From CAYYBZ01 sp964470285 [NCBI: uncultured Oligoflexia bacterium] (lineage in GTDB: Bacteria > Bdellovibrionota_G > CAYYBZ01): a DNA stretch of 8,866 nt. Both the position numbers and the translations under genes were made by a program. Every line of letters begins with the position of its first letter. The first letter of the stretch is position 1. Under the pieces are notes generated by a model that did not search any database, was not told the origin of the DNA, and saw only the letters and a list, made by a program, of their open reading frames with translations. This document shows, piece by piece, positions 1 to 6,664 of this stretch. Where the stretch lies: contig CAYYBZ010000055.1 of the NCBI GenBank assembly GCA_964470285.1, positions 1 to 8,866 of the forward strand. The letters are read 5' to 3'.

Positions 1-2187
1 ACCCCCAAGGAAGAACCAAAAAAGAAAGTAAAAGCAAAAGCGCAACCAAAAGAGGAAAAATCAGAAGCAAAGACAAAGAAGAAGGAAGTGGCAAAGGTGC
101 TCGGGAAATCCAGCGTTGATGCCGTAAAGGAAGCTGAAAAACCGCGCTATCAGAAATTAAAGGTAGTTCCTAAAAAGCTCGATGATGAAAGCAGAAATTT
201 GAAAAAAGATCTGGCCAAGGAAGACAAGATAAAAAGGCTAAGAGAAAGGTTCAAACCCGAAATTGACGTAGAAGAGCTCGGCGAATTTACGACCAAAGGT
301 TTTGAAAAGGTTAAGAAGAGAAAAAGAAGAGCGGTCATCGATATAAGGGATTTCGATAGGAGGCCAAAGGGCTACAGGAAAAAGAGGCTTCCCAAGAAGG
401 GAAAGAAAACGGAAATAACAACACCAAAGGCCATAAAGCGTGTTGTTAAAATGGGCGATGTAATTCAGATTGGTGAACTTGCAAGGAAAATGAGCGTAAA
501 GGCAGCAGAGCTTATTGCAAAACTTCTTCGAATGGGAATGACCGTTACCATTACACAGTCAATTGACGCTGAAACGGCTTCTATCGTTGCGGGGGATTTC
601 GGGTTTTCTATAGAACGTGACAAGGAAGGCGAAGCCGATATTTTGAAAAGAATTTCACAGGTCTCATCCGGAAAAGAGATAACCAGACCACCGGTTGTTA
701 CGGTCATGGGACATGTAGATCACGGGAAGACTTCCCTGCTGGACCAGATTAGAAAAACAAAGGTAATTGATACGGAGGCCGGAGGGATTACACAGAGTAT
801 AGGAGCTTATTCGGTTGACGTTAGAAATTCAAAGATTACTTTCGTAGATACACCCGGCCATGAAGCGTTTACAACTATGAGAGCAAGGGGAGCACAGGTA
901 ACCGATATCGTTATATTGATTGTCGCGGCTGATGACGGTGTGATGCCACAAACCGTAGAAGCAATTAATCATGCCAAGGCCGCCAAGGTTCCAATAATAG
1001 TTGCAATAAACAAAATAGATAAACCGGGTGCCAATCCTGAAAAGGTAAGACAGGGACTAACAGAATACGGTCTTGTTCCTGAACAATGGGGCGGAGAAGA
1101 TATTTTTGTAAATATCTCGGCTAAAAAGGGAGATGGAATTTCCGATCTACTTGACATGATAATTTTGCAGTCTGAAATGCTTGATCTTAAAGCTGATTAC
1201 GACAAACTGATGAGGGGAATAGTTATAGAATCCAGACTTGATAAGGGCAGAGGCCCGATTGCAACCCTCATTGTTCGGGAGGGGACCTTAAAGGTCGGTC
1301 AGCCGGTTTTAGCAGGGACAAAATTCGGTAAGATAAGGGGAATCCTGGATGATCAAGGAAAATCAGTTACAGAGGCGGGTCCTTCCATGCCAGTTGAAAT
1401 TCAGGGTTTAAGCGGAGTTCCTAATGCGGGAGAAATATGCTACGCCATAGATGACGAAAAGCTGGCAAAACAGGTCAGTTCTATGAGAACTCAGAAATCA
1501 AGGGAAATCGCCCCGGATGCAAAGCCCAAAATTTCGCTTGAGGATCTTTACTCTCAGATTCAGCAGGGACGGGTCAAAGAAATGAAAGTCATAATCAAGG
1601 CGGATACCGTAGGTTCGGTCGAAGCGCTCAAAAGCTCGCTTACAAAACTGGCTACTGAGGCGGTTGCCGTGAAATGCATACACGAAGGTGTGGGCGGCGT
1701 TTCTGAAAGAGATATTATGCTTGCATCAGCTTCCAATGCTTTAGTACTGGCGTTTAATGTAAGGACAGAAACCGGAGCCTCCCACGTAGCCGAAAAGGAA
1801 AACGTAGAGGTAAAATATTACAACATAATTTATGAAGTAATTGATGACATAAGAAAAGCCATGGAAGGTCTTCTTGAGCCTGAATTTAAGGAAAAGAGCC
1901 TGGGTAGAGCGCAGGTTAAGCAGACGTTCTCCATATCAAAATTAGGAACAATTGCCGGCTGTGGAGTAACCGAAGGTAAAATTATAAAAACAGGTAAGGT
2001 TAGGCTTTTAAGGGACAGCGTTATCGTTTTTGAAGGGAACATATCGTCATTGAAAAGATTCAAAGACGATGCAAAAGAGGTTTTAGCCGGACAGGAATGC
2101 GGCATAGGAATAGAGAATTACAACGATGTTAAGGTGGGCGACATCATAGAGTGCTATGAGCTTGAAGAGATGAAACGCACCCTATAA
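1..2187 (+). CDS. infB: Translation initiation factor IF-2, 5' end cut by window
   Basis: IF-2 is the GTPase that brings initiator fMet-tRNA to the 30S subunit and promotes 50S joining in the cytoplasm. The frame is open from base 1, so the true start lies upstream. The GTG at base 88 is an internal valine codon, not a supported start. The window holds 728 codons. Order: a Lys/Glu-rich linker (bases 1-450), the second IF2_N domain (about 460-610), and the G domain. The G domain has G1 GHVDHGKT (709-732), switch I GGITQS (781-798), G3 DTPGH (847-861), G4 NKID (1009-1020) and G5 SAK (1117-1125). Then come the EF-Tu-like domain II (about 1225-1470), domain III (about 1550-1850) and the fMet-tRNA-binding C2 domain, containing [11 protein letters not shown] and RFKDD. 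The first IF2_N domain is outside the window. One departure is Ser (codon 796-798), where the bacterial consensus GGITQH has His. The TAA stop lies 18 bases before ylxP. Identification is secure. Confidence 0.98.
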   Translation, partial: TPKEEPKKKVKAKAQPKEEKSEAKTKKKEVAKVLGKSSVDAVKEAEKPRYQKLKVVPKKLDDESRNLKKDLAKEDKIKRLRERFKPEIDVEELGEFTTKGFEKVKKRKRRAVIDIRDFDRRPKGYRKKRLPKKGKKTEITTPKAIKRVVKMGDVIQIGELARKMSVKAAELIAKLLRMGMTVTITQSIDAETASIVAGDFGFSIERDKEGEADILKRISQVSSGKEITRPPVVTVMGHVDHGKTSLLDQIRKTKVIDTEAGGITQSIGAYSVDVRNSKITFVDTPGHEAFTTMRARGAQVTDIVILIVAADDGVMPQTVEAINHAKAAKVPIIVAINKIDKPGANPEKVRQGLTEYGLVPEQWGGEDIFVNISAKKGDGISDLLDMIILQSEMLDLKADYDKLMRGIVIESRLDKGRGPIATLIVREGTLKVGQPVLAGTKFGKIRGILDDQGKSVTEAGPSMPVEIQGLSGVPNAGEICYAIDDEKLAKQVSSMRTQKSREIAPDAKPKISLEDLYSQIQQGRVKEMKVIIKADTVGSVEALKSSLTKLATEAVAVKCIHEGVGGVSERDIMLASASNALVLAFNVRTETGASHVAEKENVEVKYYNIIYEVIDDIRKAMEGLLEPEFKEKSLGRAQVKQTFSISKLGTIAGCGVTEGKIIKTGKVRLLRDSVIVFEGNISSLKRFKDDAKEVLAGQECGIGIENYNDVKVGDIIECYELEEMKRTL

Positions 2188-2205
2188 GAAAATATTATTT
2201 ATTAT

Positions 2206-2493
2206 ATGGTAATCGGAGTCTTGAAGCTGTCCATGTTTCTAAGAGGGAACCGTTCCTTAAAAGGCAAAAGACACGTTTTAAAAAAGATAAAAGACAGGGT
2301 GAAATCAAGATTCAACGTATCGATTGCTGAAGTCGAGGCGTCCAATTCATGGGAAAGATTTTCACTGGGAATAACAGCCGTGGGTGACGATGCAAAATTT
2401 ATTAACTCAGTAATAGATAAAGTCAGGGCCGAAATAGAAAATCTTTATTTGGGCGAAATAGTCGAAAGTAACTTTGAATTAATTAATTTATAA
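2206..2493 (+). CDS. ylxP: DUF503/YlxP-family small protein, probable ribosome-maturation factor
   Basis: A 95-residue protein that matches the DUF503 family (Bacillus YlxP type) in length and pattern. It opens with MVIGVLKLSMFL and is followed by SLKGKR, then RFNVSIAEVEAS with a downstream Trp, then an LGITAVG strand and a helix near the C-terminus. Family members sit between infB and rbfA in many bacteria and are thought to help small-subunit assembly. That role is known only loosely and is inferred here from family and position. The ATG was chosen because the family usually begins within a residue or two of M-IGVL. No clear Shine-Dalgarno precedes it: the 18-base spacer after infB is almost pure A/T, so it may be translated by coupling to infB or through an unstructured AT-rich leader. 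It is followed by rbfA after 18 bases. Confidence 0.9.
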   Translation: MVIGVLKLSMFLRGNRSLKGKRHVLKKIKDRVKSRFNVSIAEVEASNSWERFSLGITAVGDDAKFINSVIDKVRAEIENLYLGEIVESNFELINL

Positions 2494-2511
2494 AATTGAT
2501 TCGGTGAATAT

Positions 2512-2889
2512 ATGGAAGAAGGTTCGGAAAAGAAAAGACCCATCAGGGTTGGAAACAGGATTAAAGAAGAAATATCGAGAATGCTTCTTAAGGGAATTAA
2601 GGATCCCAGGCTTGAAATGGTTAACATTACTAACACAAAAGTTTCAGGTGATCTGCGCCATGCAAAAGTATACTTTATGGTCACCAGGGATTCCTATGAT
2701 GTTGACGAGATCATTAAGGGATTAAACTCTGCCAAAAGTTATATAAGAAGGGAACTGTTAAAAGCCCTTAGAATGAAATTCGTTCCGGAACTTAAATTTT
2801 TCTATGATGATTCTCTTGAATACGGCAATCGAATAGAAAAAATATTCAAAAAAATAAAAAATGAAAATTCTCAAGCAAAAGATCAATGA
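2512..2889 (+). CDS. rbfA: 30S ribosome-binding factor A
   Basis: RbfA binds the maturing 30S subunit, supports 16S rRNA 5'-end processing and cold adaptation, and acts in the cytoplasm. This 125-residue protein has the usual length and the full KH-like fold signature. It starts with an N-terminal RVGNRIKEEISRML helix, followed by KDPRLEMVNIT, then VSGDLRHAKVYF, the IRRELLKALRMKFVPEL helix-strand region, and the closing DDSLEYGNRIEKI helix. The C-terminal tail, rich in Lys/Asn/Gln, is short and variable, as is normal for the family. A GGTGA element (2503-2507) sits four bases before the ATG and is a modest ribosome binding site. The last 29 bases overlap the start of nrnA. An alternative reading in another frame beginning at 2504 has no family resemblance. 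Confidence is high. Confidence 0.96.
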   Translation: MEEGSEKKRPIRVGNRIKEEISRMLLKGIKDPRLEMVNITNTKVSGDLRHAKVYFMVTRDSYDVDEIIKGLNSAKSYIRRELLKALRMKFVPELKFFYDDSLEYGNRIEKIFKKIKNENSQAKDQ

Positions 2890-3862
2890 TTTGAAAAATA
2901 TCATTAGAGACGGGGAAAGCTTTCTTATTACTACACATCTTGACCCGGACGGTGATGCTGTCGGTTCTTCCCTGGCCATGGCCGGATATCTTTTGAATAT
3001 GGGGAAAAAAGTTTCCCTTTATGACAGGGATCATGTTCCTGAGAACTTAAAGTTTTTGCCTAATTCCGAATTGTTCAAAACCCGATTAAGTGAGAATGAT
3101 TTTAACGTTACTTTTATTCTTGATTGCTCGGAATTTGAACGTGTGTCAGATGATTTCCCTTCCGGGGTCGGAAATCTGGGTAAAATTGTTGTTATTGACC
3201 ATCATCGAACGTCTAAAGAACTTGGCACTGTGAATTTCATAGATTCGCGGGCATCATCTACGGCCGAATTGATATTTGAAATATTTGAATTAATGGAGGC
3301 TCAGCTGGATAAGGGAATTGCACAGTCACTTTATACCGCTATTCTGACGGATACAGGCTCTTTCAGATATTCTAATTCATCTCCTAAAGCATTTAGAACC
3401 GCCGCCAAGCTAGTTGAAGCCGGCGCCAGTCCATGGGTCGCGGCACAGAATTTTTACGAGAATATATCAATTCCCAGGCTTAAACTGACATCGATGGTTC
3501 TTTCAACTCTGGAGATTTATGAAACTGAAAGATTTGCTTCCATTACGATGCTAAAAGAAATGTTAAAAAAATCCGGTGCACTCCCCGAATCATCCGACGG
3601 ACTCATAAATTATCCCCGTTCATTGCAAGGGATAGAAGTAGCTATTTTCTTCAAGGAGATATCTGAAAATAAATTCAAAATCGGTTTAAGGTCAAAGGAA
3701 AAAGCGGATGTTTCCGAGATTGCGTCTTATTTCGGAGGAGGCGGTCATAAGAATGCTGCCGGATGCAGCGCTGAAGGAAATCTGCAAAGTGTTAAGAAAA
3801 AACTATATGAAAAAACAAGAACAATCATCGCAAAATATCTCGGGGATAATACCCGTCAATAA
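2861..3862 (+). CDS. nrnA: DHH-family bifunctional oligoribonuclease / pAp phosphatase (NrnA-like)
   Basis: A 333-residue DHH/DHHA1 phosphoesterase. Family members with this architecture remove nucleotides from 2-5-nt RNAs (nanoRNase) and/or dephosphorylate 3'-phosphoadenosine 5'-phosphate, using Mn2+ or a similar metal. Visible metal-site motifs are HLDPDGDAVGS (H26, D28, D30, D32), ILDCSE (D88), VIDHHRT (D113, H114, H115) and TDTGSFRYSN (D164). The C-terminal substrate-binding DHHA1 domain carries FGGGGHKNAAG (292-301). All catalytic positions are intact. The ATG gives about 25 residues before the first motif, as is normal, but lies inside the end of rbfA (29-base overlap) in an A-rich stretch without a Shine-Dalgarno. 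The 3' end overlaps truB by 56 bases. Its position near pnp places two RNA-decay functions in one cluster: PNPase leaves short oligomers that an NrnA-type enzyme can finish. Which substrate dominates cannot be read from sequence. Confidence 0.95.
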   Translation: MKILKQKINDLKNIIRDGESFLITTHLDPDGDAVGSSLAMAGYLLNMGKKVSLYDRDHVPENLKFLPNSELFKTRLSENDFNVTFILDCSEFERVSDDFPSGVGNLGKIVVIDHHRTSKELGTVNFIDSRASSTAELIFEIFELMEAQLDKGIAQSLYTAILTDTGSFRYSNSSPKAFRTAAKLVEAGASPWVAAQNFYENISIPRLKLTSMVLSTLEIYETERFASITMLKEMLKKSGALPESSDGLINYPRSLQGIEVAIFFKEISENKFKIGLRSKEKADVSEIASYFGGGGHKNAAGCSAEGNLQSVKKKLYEKTRTIIAKYLGDNTRQ

Positions 3863-4766
3863 ACCCCTGAACATCTCATCTTTTAAAGTTGTCCAAGAGA
3901 TCAAAAAATCACTTAAACTTAAAAATGCAGGACATTCGGGAACTCTTGATCCTCAGGCTGAAGGAGTTTTAGTTGTTCTTGCGGGCGGAGCCACTAAGAT
4001 TGTCCCTTACATCAAGGATTGGGATAAGGAGTATGAAGCAACTGCTCAGCTTGGAATATCTACAGATACCGATGATGCAGAGGGAAAAGTAATAAAAATA
4101 AATAATGTCGGGGAATTTGCACTCACGGAGATAAAGGATGTGCTTTCCCGTTTTAAGGGTGATATAGAACAGATTCCTCCGATTTATTCTGCCAAAAAGC
4201 ATAAGGGAAAAGCCCATTACAAATATGCCCGCAATGGAAAAGAGGCACCCAGAAAGTCCGGCATAGTAAATATTGGTAATATGGCTCTTATTGATTATCA
4301 ACATCCATATATAACCTTCAAGATGACTTGCTCAACAGGAACATATGTAAGGTCTATATGCAGGGATTTAGGTGATTTGCTTGGTCCGGGAGCAATACTA
4401 AAAAAATTAACCAGGACAAGAAACGGCCCCTTTGTCATAGACAATTCTATTGATTATCCGGAGCTTATAGAAAGCGGACTTAAATCAAGAAAATCAATAA
4501 GAATGATCAAACCTCAATATTTCCCGTTTAAGGAAATAACAGTTAACGTATCTTTTAATCAAATATTGAATTCGGGCGGGCTTATTAAAAAATGTTTTAT
4601 AAAGGATTCCATAGGCGGTAAAAAATTTGAGGAAGGTGATACAATTACGCTGACCGGGGAAAATGGCAATACACTCGGAATATTTGAATATATAATGTCT
4701 TCAAGTATTATTGATTCCATGGAAGATGATGCAAGCGTTTTAAGAGCCAGGAGGATTTTTAATTGA
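3807..4766 (+). CDS. truB: tRNA pseudouridine(55) synthase TruB
   Basis: TruB isomerises U55 in the T-loop of tRNAs to pseudouridine. The protein is 319 residues from the chosen ATG, close to the family norm. It shows the opening GIIPVNKPLNISS, the catalytic motif HSGTLDPQAEGVL with the nucleophile Asp48 (codon 3948-3950), KEYEATAQLG, QIPPIYSAKK, and the CSTGTYVRSICRDLG region followed by LTRTRNGPF. A C-terminal substrate-binding domain ends at RARRIFN. The frame stays open upstream to an ATG at 3708, but those 33 extra residues only re-read the nrnA DHHA1 region and lie ahead of the usual TruB N-terminus. The ATG at 3807 is therefore preferred. This start lies 56 bases inside nrnA and lacks a clear Shine-Dalgarno, suggesting coupled translation. 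SAKK replaces the more usual SALK, a mild variation. The TGA stop overlaps the next gene's TTG start. Confidence 0.95.
   Translation: MKKQEQSSQNISGIIPVNKPLNISSFKVVQEIKKSLKLKNAGHSGTLDPQAEGVLVVLAGGATKIVPYIKDWDKEYEATAQLGISTDTDDAEGKVIKINNVGEFALTEIKDVLSRFKGDIEQIPPIYSAKKHKGKAHYKYARNGKEAPRKSGIVNIGNMALIDYQHPYITFKMTCSTGTYVRSICRDLGDLLGPGAILKKLTRTRNGPFVIDNSIDYPELIESGLKSRKSIRMIKPQYFPFKEITVNVSFNQILNSGGLIKKCFIKDSIGGKKFEEGDTITLTGENGNTLGIFEYIMSSSIIDSMEDDASVLRARRIFN
4749..4754 (+). promoter_or_regulatory. Strong Shine-Dalgarno for the FG-GAP protein
   Basis: A perfect AGGAGG lies inside the last codons of truB, eight bases before a TTG codon. It is the best ribosome binding site in the window and decides the start of the following gene as TTG 4763 rather than the in-frame ATG at 4808. 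The ATG would remove most of the signal peptide. Confidence 0.85.
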
Positions 4767-6244
4767 CCAACTCCGTCAAATCGGGTTTTTTACTGTGCAT
4801 TTTTCTTATGCAGGTGTTTTTTTCTTCATCTTGTAACTTTTCCGCAGGCAGCGGAATAAACTCGGGCAACCAGATTATTCTTTACGGGGAATATAACAAT
4901 GAGGAATTCGGTTCATCCCTGGACTTTATAGGAGACGTTAACGCGGACGGTACAGGTGATATTGCTGTCGGAGCGCCCTCCAACGAACTCTTGGGAGCAA
5001 ATTCGGGAATGGTTTATATATTCTTCGGCCCTTTTGATCCTAACCAAAAAACCCGCACACCGGACATGAGGATTTCAGGGTTTCCCGGTTCACGATTCGG
5101 AACTTCAATATCCGGAGGTTTTGATATTAACGGCGACTCGATCTCTGATTTTGCAGTCAGTTCGGAAAAAAGTCAGTTTGGATCCAATCAAAACGGAGAT
5201 CTGTTCGTTTATTTCGGAAGTGCAAATGATTTTATGATTAAGCAAGAACCTGTCAACGGACTTGAGTTGTCCGGAACGGTTGTCTATGGGGCCGATAGTA
5301 TTGCCGGTAATTTAAACAGCAAGGGATTTGGAAGTTTTGTAAGACAAATAGGCGATTTTGACAGAGACGGTTTTAACGATTTCGGAGTCAGCGCACCTTT
5401 ATCTGATTATTCGGGAGCTTTAGGTTCCGGGGCCCTTTTTGTTTTCTTAACCGGCAGAGCAATAAGTTCTCCCGGTCGGATGGACTCTTCTGTAGCCGAT
5501 TATATTTTTGTAGGAAATGAGGACGGACAGAGTTTCGGATTCTCTTTTGATTATGCCTTGAATCTGGACGGTCAGGGAAATGCTCAGCAGGAATTTTCAG
5601 ACGATATTATCGTAGGTGCTCCGGGATCCTCGAAAACTTTCGTTTTTTTAGGACCCTCTTCGAGATACTTAAACGGAATAGTGACGCCGCAGTTCGCAGA
5701 CAGGATTCTTGAAGGTAAACAGGGTGATTACAATTTCGGATATTCAGTCACACATATAAGTGATATCGATGGCGACGGGTTGGATGATATGGCCGTTTCA
5801 TCCAAGAACTCCGACGATGACAGAATATACGTTTTTTACGGAAGAAATTCGCAGGCACCTCTGAGTGATTTTTCTTTAATTATTAAGGGAGGATTTCTCT
5901 CAGATTCAGGTGTTTATATTACCTCCTTTGAAGGAAGTGCTGGCCCGAATCTTTCTATCGGCGCCCCTTTAGGCGGAGAATCAGGATATTCAAACGGAGC
6001 AATATTTTTCATGTTGGAAGAGGAATTTGCAAATTATCCCAAATACGTAGAAACCGAACTGAATGTTCTGAATTTACACAAAAAAATAAGTAATCCCATG
6101 GGGTTATCTCCTAATTCAGGTTATGCTTCAACCATGAGGGGATCTTTTGACATCAACGCAGACACGGCTCAGGACCTTCTTGTGGGAAGTCCTCAAAGTG
6201 ATATAAACGGTGAAAATTCGGGTTTCGCAGTTCTTTATTTTTAG
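4763..6244 (+). CDS. Exported seven-bladed FG-GAP beta-propeller protein, probable lipoprotein
   Basis: A 493-residue protein of unknown specific function. The N-terminus has a short basic segment (1-8), a hydrophobic core (9-20) and SSSC with Cys24, consistent with a lipoprotein signal peptide. Ser rather than Leu at -3 makes the lipobox atypical, so ordinary secretion is an alternative. The remainder is seven FG-GAP (integrin-alpha-like) repeats, starting near residues 49, 112, 189, 258, 325, 381 and 453. Ca2+-type loops are visible as DVNADGTGD (58-66), DINGDSISD (121-129), DFDRDGFND (198-206), DIDGDGLDD (334-342) and DINADTAQD (463-471). Blade 4 has a lengthened loop and blade 6 lacks one. 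Seven repeats fit one closed propeller, and the protein ends with the last blade. Such domains usually bind ligands or proteins at the cell surface; the partner here is unknown. The TTG start overlaps truB's stop (TTGA) and follows AGGAGG, so the gene is probably co-translated with truB. Confidence 0.85.
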   Translation: MTNSVKSGFLLCIFLMQVFFSSSCNFSAGSGINSGNQIILYGEYNNEEFGSSLDFIGDVNADGTGDIAVGAPSNELLGANSGMVYIFFGPFDPNQKTRTPDMRISGFPGSRFGTSISGGFDINGDSISDFAVSSEKSQFGSNQNGDLFVYFGSANDFMIKQEPVNGLELSGTVVYGADSIAGNLNSKGFGSFVRQIGDFDRDGFNDFGVSAPLSDYSGALGSGALFVFLTGRAISSPGRMDSSVADYIFVGNEDGQSFGFSFDYALNLDGQGNAQQEFSDDIIVGAPGSSKTFVFLGPSSRYLNGIVTPQFADRILEGKQGDYNFGYSVTHISDIDGDGLDDMAVSSKNSDDDRIYVFYGRNSQAPLSDFSLIIKGGFLSDSGVYITSFEGSAGPNLSIGAPLGGESGYSNGAIFFMLEEEFANYPKYVETELNVLNLHKKISNPMGLSPNSGYASTMRGSFDINADTAQDLLVGSPQSDINGENSGFAVLYF

Positions 6245-6332
6245 GGGTAGATTAACTATGAGGTTGATTTTAAAAGTGTTTTGTGCGAGTATATCGCCTT
6301 GTTTTTAGTTGATTACAATTATATAGATGTAA

Positions 6333-6338
6333 AAGGAG
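6333..6338 (+). promoter_or_regulatory. Ribosome binding site of rpsO
   Basis: AAGGAG lies 12 bases before the rpsO ATG. The spacing is longer than the usual 5-10 bases, but no closer element exists and no other in-frame start fits the conserved S15 N-terminus. Confidence 0.6.
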
Positions 6339-6350
6339 CTATTTAAGAAA

Positions 6351-6620
6351 ATGCCGCTTACGACAAACTTGAAAAGTGAAGTGATTAAAAAATTCAAGAT
6401 TCACGAAAAAGATACGGGATCACCCGATGTACAAATCGGACTTCTGACCCAGAGAATAAATTATCTCACCGATCATTTTAAGGAACATAAAAAAGACTAC
6501 AGTTCCAGAAGAGGTCTTTTAAAACTTGTTGGTCGCAGAAGAAAGCTTCTCGACTATCTTAAAGAAAAAGATGTAGATAAGTACAGAAAGATCATTAAGG
6601 AACTTGGTATCAGAAAATAG
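6351..6620 (+). CDS. rpsO: 30S ribosomal protein S15
   Basis: S15 is a primary 16S rRNA-binding protein of the small-subunit platform and contributes an intersubunit bridge. The 89 residues match the standard bacterial length exactly. Typical elements are the N-terminal helix, [19 protein letters not shown], the loop [25 protein letters not shown] carrying the rRNA-binding His/Asp/Ser and Arg/Lys residues, and the closing helix ending in LGIRK. The start ATG gives the usual MPL opening. The gene is separated from the propeller gene by the longest non-coding gap in the window (106 bases), so it may have its own promoter. It lies 44 bases before pnp, the classic rpsO-pnp pair. Its TAG stop lies within the left arm of a short hairpin. 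In several bacteria S15 represses its own translation through the leader mRNA; no such structure is evident here. Confidence 0.98.
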   Translation: MPLTTNLKSEVIKKFKIHEKDTGSPDVQIGLLTQRINYLTDHFKEHKKDYSSRRGLLKLVGRRRKLLDYLKEKDVDKYRKIIKELGIRK

Positions 6621-6637
6621 GAAAGCTTTTCTTTCCT
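6619..6637 (+). other. Short hairpin in the rpsO-pnp spacer
   Basis: AGGAAAG (6619-6625) and CTTTCCT (6631-6637) are perfect inverted repeats around a five-base CTTTT loop. The left arm covers two bases of the rpsO TAG stop codon. The right arm is followed by CAAACA, not a T-run, so it does not look like a Rho-independent terminator, and pnp is likely co-transcribed with rpsO. It could be an RNA-processing or stabilising element, as found in this spacer in other bacteria. Seven mostly A-U pairs make a weak stem, and chance occurrence is possible. Confidence 0.4.
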
Positions 6638-6654
6638 CAAACATTCACCAATAC

Positions 6655-6658
6655 AGGA
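6655..6658 (+). promoter_or_regulatory. Ribosome binding site of pnp
   Basis: AGGA lies six bases before the pnp ATG and is the only SD-like element in the rpsO-pnp spacer outside the hairpin's left arm. The run AGGAAA (6655-6660) is complementary to the right arm of the upstream hairpin (6632-6637), so its accessibility may depend on how the spacer folds. Confidence 0.65.
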
Positions 6659-6664
6659 AAACTC

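Noticed and set aside
88-90. GTG as the start of infB
   Set aside because: The frame is open back to base 1 with the same Lys/Glu-rich IF-2 linker composition, and the first IF2_N domain is still missing, so the gene continues upstream.
2504-2725. Alternative forward frame over rbfA
   Set aside because: It is out of frame with the clear RbfA protein and resembles nothing.
3708-3806. Longer TruB from the ATG at 3708
   Set aside because: The added 33 residues precede the family's normal N-terminus and only re-read the conserved nrnA DHHA1 coding region in another frame.
3969-4304. Reverse-strand 111-codon open frame opposite truB
   Set aside because: It is antisense to conserved TruB motifs and has no recognisable domain or ribosome binding site context.
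6619-6645. Rho-independent terminator after rpsO
   Set aside because: The stem is short and A-U rich and is followed by CAAACATT, not a T-run.
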